A stretch of DNA of 17,918 nt. It comes from Bacteroidales bacterium. GTDB lineage: Bacteria > Bacteroidota > Bacteroidia > Bacteroidales > UBA7960. This document shows positions 14,701 through 17,918 of the stretch, one piece after another (the first letter of the stretch is position 1; each line of letters opens with the position of its first letter). Below the pieces are notes generated by a model. The model was not told the DNA's origin. It searched no databases and saw only the letters and a program-made list of their open reading frames with translations. A program made the position numbers and the translations under genes. Location of the stretch: assembly GCA_007124575.1 (NCBI GenBank), contig SLEW01000170.1, positions 1-17,918 of the forward strand, given 5' to 3'.

Positions 14701-15714
14701 TTAGGCGTATTTCTGGATGTAAGATTCCACTTTTTCTACCATCCTGCGGCTGCCAACAAATAGTGGCGCTCTCTGATGCAGTGTTTGTGGATTTATTTCC
14801 ATGATTCGTTTGAAACCATTGCTGGCTTTGCCTCCGGCTTGTTCTGCCAGAAAAGCAATGGGATTGCATTCGTAAAGCAAACGCAGTTTGCCATCAGGCA
14901 TCTTTTTAGTGCCCGGATACAAAAAGATACCTCCCTTGATCAGGTTGCGATGAAAATCAGCTACGAGGGATCCAATGTAACGTGAGGTGTATGGCCTGCC
15001 GGAGGACTCATCGTCTTGCTGGCAGTATTTGATGTACTGCTTTACGGCTTCCGGGAAGTAAATATAGTTACCCTCGTTGATGGAGTAAATATTGGATATT
15101 TCAGGGAAACGCATATCGGGGTGTGACAAGCAGAAGATGCCCACCGAAGGATCAAGGGTAAAGCCATTGACACCCTTGCCTGTAGTATATACAAGCATGG
15201 TGGATGAACCGTAGATGATATAGCCGGAAGCCACGAGGTTAACACCTGGCTGCAGCAGGTCTTCAATGGTTCCTCCACCCACCTCGGTGATGCGTCGGTA
15301 AATGGAGAAGATGGTGCCAATGGATACGTTCGACTCAATGTTGCTGCTGCCATCCAAAGGATCCATGGCTATCACGTATTTTCCCAATTCAGAAAACTCA
15401 TTGCTAAAAGAGATCACCTTCTCATTTTCCTCACTGGCAATGGCGCAGCATTCGCCTCCGCCCTTCAACGCTGTGATGAACATATCGTTGGCAAAAACAT
15501 CCAGTTTCTTCTGGGCTTCTCCCTGCACATTTTCTTTCCCTGAGGAACCCAGGATGTCTACCAGCCCTGCTGCATTGATCTCCCTGTTGACAATTTTAGC
15601 AGCCGTAGCGATGTCGTTCAGGAGCCTGGTGAGCGCCCCTTTGGCGTGAGGGTATTCTGACTGCCTTTGGATGATAAACTGTGTAAGTGTAACTATTTTC
15701 GTACGTGGTACCAT
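14701..15714 (-). CDS. fbp: Class I fructose-1,6-bisphosphatase
   Basis: The 337-residue cytoplasmic enzyme hydrolyses fructose-1,6-bisphosphate to fructose-6-phosphate in gluconeogenesis. The class I signature is clear. ASEENE (93-98) and MDPLDGSSNIESNVSIGTIF (117-136) provide the metal-binding Glu, Asp and Asp residues. YIGSLVADFHRNLIKGGIFLYPG contains the substrate-binding region, and LLYECNPIAFLAEQAGG provides the further metal-binding Glu. Length and motif order are typical. The ATG at 15712-15714 starts MVPRTKIVTLTQFIIQRQ without a visible Shine-Dalgarno. No TAnnTTTG element is found between it and cinA, so transcription from the cinA promoter is likely. The tandem 24-bp repeats lie 43-139 bp upstream of its start. 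mfd begins 11 bp after its stop. Confidence 0.96.
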   Translation of the reverse strand: MVPRTKIVTLTQFIIQRQSEYPHAKGALTRLLNDIATAAKIVNREINAAGLVDILGSSGKENVQGEAQKKLDVFANDMFITALKGGGECCAIASEENEKVISFSNEFSELGKYVIAMDPLDGSSNIESNVSIGTIFSIYRRITEVGGGTIEDLLQPGVNLVASGYIIYGSSTMLVYTTGKGVNGFTLDPSVGIFCLSHPDMRFPEISNIYSINEGNYIYFPEAVKQYIKYCQQDDESSGRPYTSRYIGSLVADFHRNLIKGGIFLYPGTKKMPDGKLRLLYECNPIAFLAEQAGGKASNGFKRIMEINPQTLHQRAPLFVGSRRMVEKVESYIQKYA

Positions 15715-15757
15715 AATTCGGGTGATTTATGTGTTTATATTTCGTTGCGCAGTCCAG

Positions 15758-15853
15758 GTGATATTTCGGTACACAGCCCAAGTGCTATTTCGGTACACAG
15801 CCCAAGTGCTATTTCGGTACACAGCCCAAGTGCTATTTCGGTACACAGCCCAA
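15758..15853. repeat. Four tandem copies of a 24-bp repeat between cinA and fbp
   Basis: Units begin at 15758, 15782, 15806 and 15830 and share the core TATTTCGGTACACAGCCCAA. Copies 2-4 are identical and copy 1 differs at one base (GTGAT for GTGCT). A fifth, degenerate and slightly longer copy (15731-15757) precedes them, with about 5 mismatches over 21 aligned bases. A partial GTGCT follows at 15854. The period is a multiple of three, so short frames through it show 8-residue periodicity on both strands, but no supported gene uses it. The array fills most of the 148-bp gap between cinA and fbp. It may be a regulator-binding array or a variable-number repeat. Confidence 0.9.
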
Positions 15854-15862
15854 GTGCTGTGT
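15843..15862 (-). other. Stem-loop abutting the cinA stop codon
   Basis: Plus-strand ACACAGC (15843-15849) pairs with GCTGTGT (15856-15862) around a 6-nt loop. It starts in the last tandem repeat and ends exactly next to the cinA stop (15863-15865). No T-run follows on the minus strand, so it is more likely an mRNA 3'-end or processing structure, or an attenuating element, than a full terminator. The function is inferred only. Confidence 0.35.
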
Positions 15863-17140
15863 TTACAGTTGTTCTTTTTTGATGATTGGTTGCTGGCCGC
15901 ATCCGGCCAGCTGCTCCCTGAGCATGGCAAGGGCTGCATTCCCTGCTCTGATGATATTACGTTCTCTGTTATCGCCAAATTGAAACTTTCTGCTTACAAC
16001 TTTTCCTCCTTGCATGGCCACGGCGATCCAGGTGGTACCTACGGGCTTTTCTTTGGTTTCCCCGCCGGGACCTGCTATGCCAGTCACACCGATGCCATAC
16101 ATCGTCTTTAGCAATTCAGACACCCCCAATGCCATGGCTTCAGCTACCTCCCTGCTGACTGCGCCCCGGTCTTTCAGCAACTTCCGGGGTACACGGAGCC
16201 ATTCTTCTTTGACCCTGTTGTCATAGGCTATTATGCTGCCTGTGAAATAGGCCGAGCTGCCCGGGACACCAGTAATCCTGTGGGCAATGTATCCGCCTGT
16301 ACAGCTCTCAGCAGTGGAAATGGTACTCCCCTGTTGTACCAGCATCCGGCCAACGATCTTCTCCAGTGTGTCATCGTCGTATCCCCATATGTATTGGGGA
16401 ATGAGTCCTTGCAATGCCATGAGCTGACTGTTTAGATGTGCTTCGAGCTTCTGCAGGTCACCACCCTGGGTAGTAAGCCGCATCTTCACAATGCCTGTAG
16501 AAGGGAGATAAGCCAGCTGAACATCATCAGGGAGGTTTTTTTCCCAGTTTTCAATGCGTTTTGCCAGGTCTGATTCGCCAATCCCCTGCGTCAGTACCGT
16601 CTTATGCAAAATATGCCGGCTGCGGACTTTACGCACAAGTGAAGGGATCACATGCTTGCTCATCATCTCCTTCATCTCATAGGGTACACCGGGCATGGCC
16701 ACACAGTGCTTTTCTCCCTCCCTGAACCATAATCCAGGGGCTGTTCCAAGCGGGTTTCTGATAACTTCAGCATTCACGGGCACCATGGCCTGGTCACGGT
16801 TCAGGTCTGAAACCCTGCGCCCCCTGTCTTTAAGATACTTTGAGATGTCGTTAAGAACCTGCTGGTTTAGCTCCAGGCTGCTCTTAAAAAACTTACATAA
16901 CACATCACGGGTCACATCGTCACGGGTAGGGCCCAGCCCGCCGGTTATCAGAATAAGGTCACAGCGCTTAATGCTATCAAGTAATGTGTTGTAAATGGCT
17001 TCCCTGTCATCCGTTATTACCCGGATCTCTTCGACCTCTATGCCCGCTTCATTCAGCCTGGATGCCATCCAGGCTGCATTGGTGTTTACCGTCTGTCCAA
17101 TGAGCATCTCCTCACCTATGGATATAATAAAAGCCTTCAT
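15863..17140 (-). CDS. cinA: CinA family protein (two-domain)
   Basis: The 425-residue protein has both CinA domains. The N-terminal MoaB/Mog-like domain (about 1-170) contains GDE-equivalent IGEEMLIGQTVNTNA and GGLGPTRDD (67-75). The C-terminal nicotinamide-mononucleotide amidohydrolase-type domain (about 260-415) contains TAESCTGG (276-283) and GVTGIAGPGG (351-360). Known family activities are ADP-ribose pyrophosphatase and NMN deamidase in pyridine-nucleotide salvage. The name comes from competence induction in other bacteria, and nothing here points to competence. The ATG at 17138-17140 gives MKAFIISIGEEMLIGQ, the standard N-terminus. The longer frame to 17215 runs through the promoter and a tandem repeat and is rejected. 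It is likely the first gene of the cinA-fbp-mfd unit and is divergent from the phosphorylase. Confidence 0.94.
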   Translation of the reverse strand: MKAFIISIGEEMLIGQTVNTNAAWMASRLNEAGIEVEEIRVITDDREAIYNTLLDSIKRCDLILITGGLGPTRDDVTRDVLCKFFKSSLELNQQVLNDISKYLKDRGRRVSDLNRDQAMVPVNAEVIRNPLGTAPGLWFREGEKHCVAMPGVPYEMKEMMSKHVIPSLVRKVRSRHILHKTVLTQGIGESDLAKRIENWEKNLPDDVQLAYLPSTGIVKMRLTTQGGDLQKLEAHLNSQLMALQGLIPQYIWGYDDDTLEKIVGRMLVQQGSTISTAESCTGGYIAHRITGVPGSSAYFTGSIIAYDNRVKEEWLRVPRKLLKDRGAVSREVAEAMALGVSELLKTMYGIGVTGIAGPGGETKEKPVGTTWIAVAMQGGKVVSRKFQFGDNRERNIIRAGNAALAMLREQLAGCGQQPIIKKEQL

Positions 17141-17152
17141 TTTATAATACTG

Positions 17153-17170
17153 GCGAAATGTGCGAAATGT
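17153..17170. repeat. Two tandem 9-bp copies in the cinA leader
   Basis: GCGAAATGT occurs twice head to tail directly between the candidate cinA -7 element (17171-17178) and the ATG at 17140. It therefore covers the predicted start of transcription. It could be an operator or a slippage product; the role is unknown. Confidence 0.45.
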
Positions 17171-17198
17171 CAAAAATATTTTTCTCAAAAATAAGCAA
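17171..17198 (-). promoter_or_regulatory. Bacteroidota-type promoter for cinA
   Basis: On the minus strand TTG (plus CAA at 17196-17198) is followed after 17 bp by TATTTTTG (plus 17171-17178), matching TTG-N17-23-TAnnTTTG. The predicted leader is about 24 nt. It would drive cinA and, in the absence of another promoter in the cinA-fbp gap, probably fbp and mfd. Confidence 0.45.
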
Positions 17199-17246
17199 TA
17201 ATGGGCAAGAAGCATGAATATTACAGGTTTTGTTTCATGATTTGCT

Positions 17247-17254
17247 TAACTTTG
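17247..17254 (+). promoter_or_regulatory. Candidate -7 promoter element for the phosphorylase gene
   Basis: TAACTTTG matches TAnnTTTG and lies 17 bp before the ATG at 17272, giving a leader of about 11 nt (20 nt to the alternative ATG at 17281). The nearest upstream TTG (17230-17232) is only 14 bp away, shorter than usual, so the -33 half is doubtful. Confidence 0.4.
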
Positions 17255-17271
17255 TTTATTAAGGACAAAAA

Positions 17272-17918
17272 ATGAGAGATATGAGAAGATTTAAAGAGTC
17301 TGAGTTGATTGTAAACCCTGATGGGAGTGTGTATCATTTAAAACTGAAGCCTGAGCATATAGCCCCTCATGTTATCGTTGTAGGAGATCAGGGCAGGGTG
17401 GAACAGGTCTCACGGCATTTTGACAAAATAGAACACAAGATACAAAACCGGGAGTTTCGCACCCATACGGGATATTATAAAAATAAGCGGATCACTGTGC
17501 TCTCTACCGGTATTGGCACGGATAACATTGACATTGTGATCAACGAGCTGGATGCTGTAGTGAACATCGACCTGCAGGAACGTGTGCAGAAAGATAAACA
17601 CACCTCCCTGAATATTGTGAGGCTGGGAACCTCGGGTGCATTGCAGGCCGACATTCCCGTGGACACTTTTGTGGCTTCGGCTTATGGACTTGGTTTCGAC
17701 GGCCTTTTGCATTTTTATGCCCATGATAAGGATCTTACAGAAGGAGACATGGAAGATGCTTTTATCAAACATACCGGTTGGCATAAGCGATTGGCGCGCC
17801 CTTACATTGTTTCAGCATCAGGTGATCTGTTGCAAAAGGTGGGGGCAGAGCTCAAACAGGGCATCACAGCCACAGCCAACGGCTTTTTCGGACCACAAGG
17901 CCGTGAATTGCGCATTCC
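17272..17918 (+). CDS. Nucleoside (uridine-type) phosphorylase, 5' part
   Basis: An open frame of 215 codons runs off the right edge. It begins MRDMRRFKESELIVNPDGSV; an alternative ATG three codons later (17281) is equally possible. VIVVGDQGRVEQVSRHFD corresponds to the phosphate-binding GDPxR loop of the NP-I family with the arginine kept and Pro replaced by Gln. VLSTGIGTDNIDIVINEL and NIVRLGTSGALQADIPVD match the conserved phosphate and ribose-binding stretches of uridine phosphorylases. ATANGFFGPQGRELRI near the edge is the start of the base-binding region. The enzyme would cleave a nucleoside with phosphate to base and ribose-1-phosphate in salvage. Base specificity (uridine versus purine) cannot be fixed from this part; overall similarity favours a uridine-phosphorylase-like protein. 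It is divergent from cinA with 131 bp between the starts. Confidence 0.85.
   Translation, partial: MRDMRRFKESELIVNPDGSVYHLKLKPEHIAPHVIVVGDQGRVEQVSRHFDKIEHKIQNREFRTHTGYYKNKRITVLSTGIGTDNIDIVINELDAVVNIDLQERVQKDKHTSLNIVRLGTSGALQADIPVDTFVASAYGLGFDGLLHFYAHDKDLTEGDMEDAFIKHTGWHKRLARPYIVSASGDLLQKVGAELKQGITATANGFFGPQGRELRI

Noticed and set aside
15667..16111. Open frames on the plus strand through the 24-bp repeats, with an 8-residue repeated peptide
   Set aside because: The periodicity follows simply from a repeat length divisible by three. The longer frame runs antisense into cinA, and no start signal or family resemblance supports it.
17368..17400. Gln in place of Pro in the GDPxR phosphate loop as a sign of a defective phosphorylase
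   Set aside because: The phosphate-binding arginine and the rest of the motif are intact, and as far as I recall related Bacteroidota proteins often read DQ here, so it is not evidence of inactivation.

Overview
The window looks like ordinary core chromosome from a member of the Bacteroidota. The evidence is: several upstream regions carry the Bacteroidota-type -7 element TAnnTTTG; Shine-Dalgarno sequences are mostly absent; there is a lipoprotein-type TamA (TamL), which is known from this phylum; and the cytoplasmic GH13 amylase and the DUF4168-like secreted protein resemble Bacteroidota versions. The order or genus cannot be fixed from sequence reading alone. No tRNA, rRNA, CRISPR array, insertion sequence, integrase or phage gene was seen.

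Layout. (1) 102-3439, + strand: a tight cluster exbB - exbD - TonB-like transducer - folC. The last three are joined by a 1-base stop/start overlap and a zero-base junction. The first three genes would form an inner-membrane proton-motive-force motor that energises TonB-dependent outer-membrane receptors. folC (folate synthesis) is a passenger. (2) 3443-9798, - strand: tamL - RecD-like helicase - GH13 amylase - DUF4168-like secreted protein. tamL and the helicase are 13 bp apart. The DUF4168-like gene has its own well-formed promoter, and its best terminator lies inside the 3' end of folC. (3) 9964-11358, + strand: a phosphohexomutase (GlmM), divergent from tamL. (4) 11333-17140, - strand: cinA - fbp - mfd. 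mfd starts at a GTG 11 bp after the fbp stop, and its 3' end overlaps glmM by 26 bp. A 24-bp tandem repeat array fills most of the cinA-fbp gap. (5) 17272 to the right edge, + strand: the 5' part of a nucleoside (uridine-type) phosphorylase, divergent from cinA.

Functional themes are envelope energisation and outer-membrane biogenesis (exbB/exbD/TonB, tamL, glmM), DNA repair and helicase work (mfd, the RecD-like protein), and central or cofactor metabolism (fbp, folC, cinA, amylase, phosphorylase). No multi-gene system looks new. The points most worth a second look are non-coding: the antisense terminator inside folC, the 24-bp tandem repeats before fbp, the overlapping convergent gene ends, two GTG starts, and a possibly near-leaderless glmM transcript. 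No stretch longer than about 165 bp lacks a gene.
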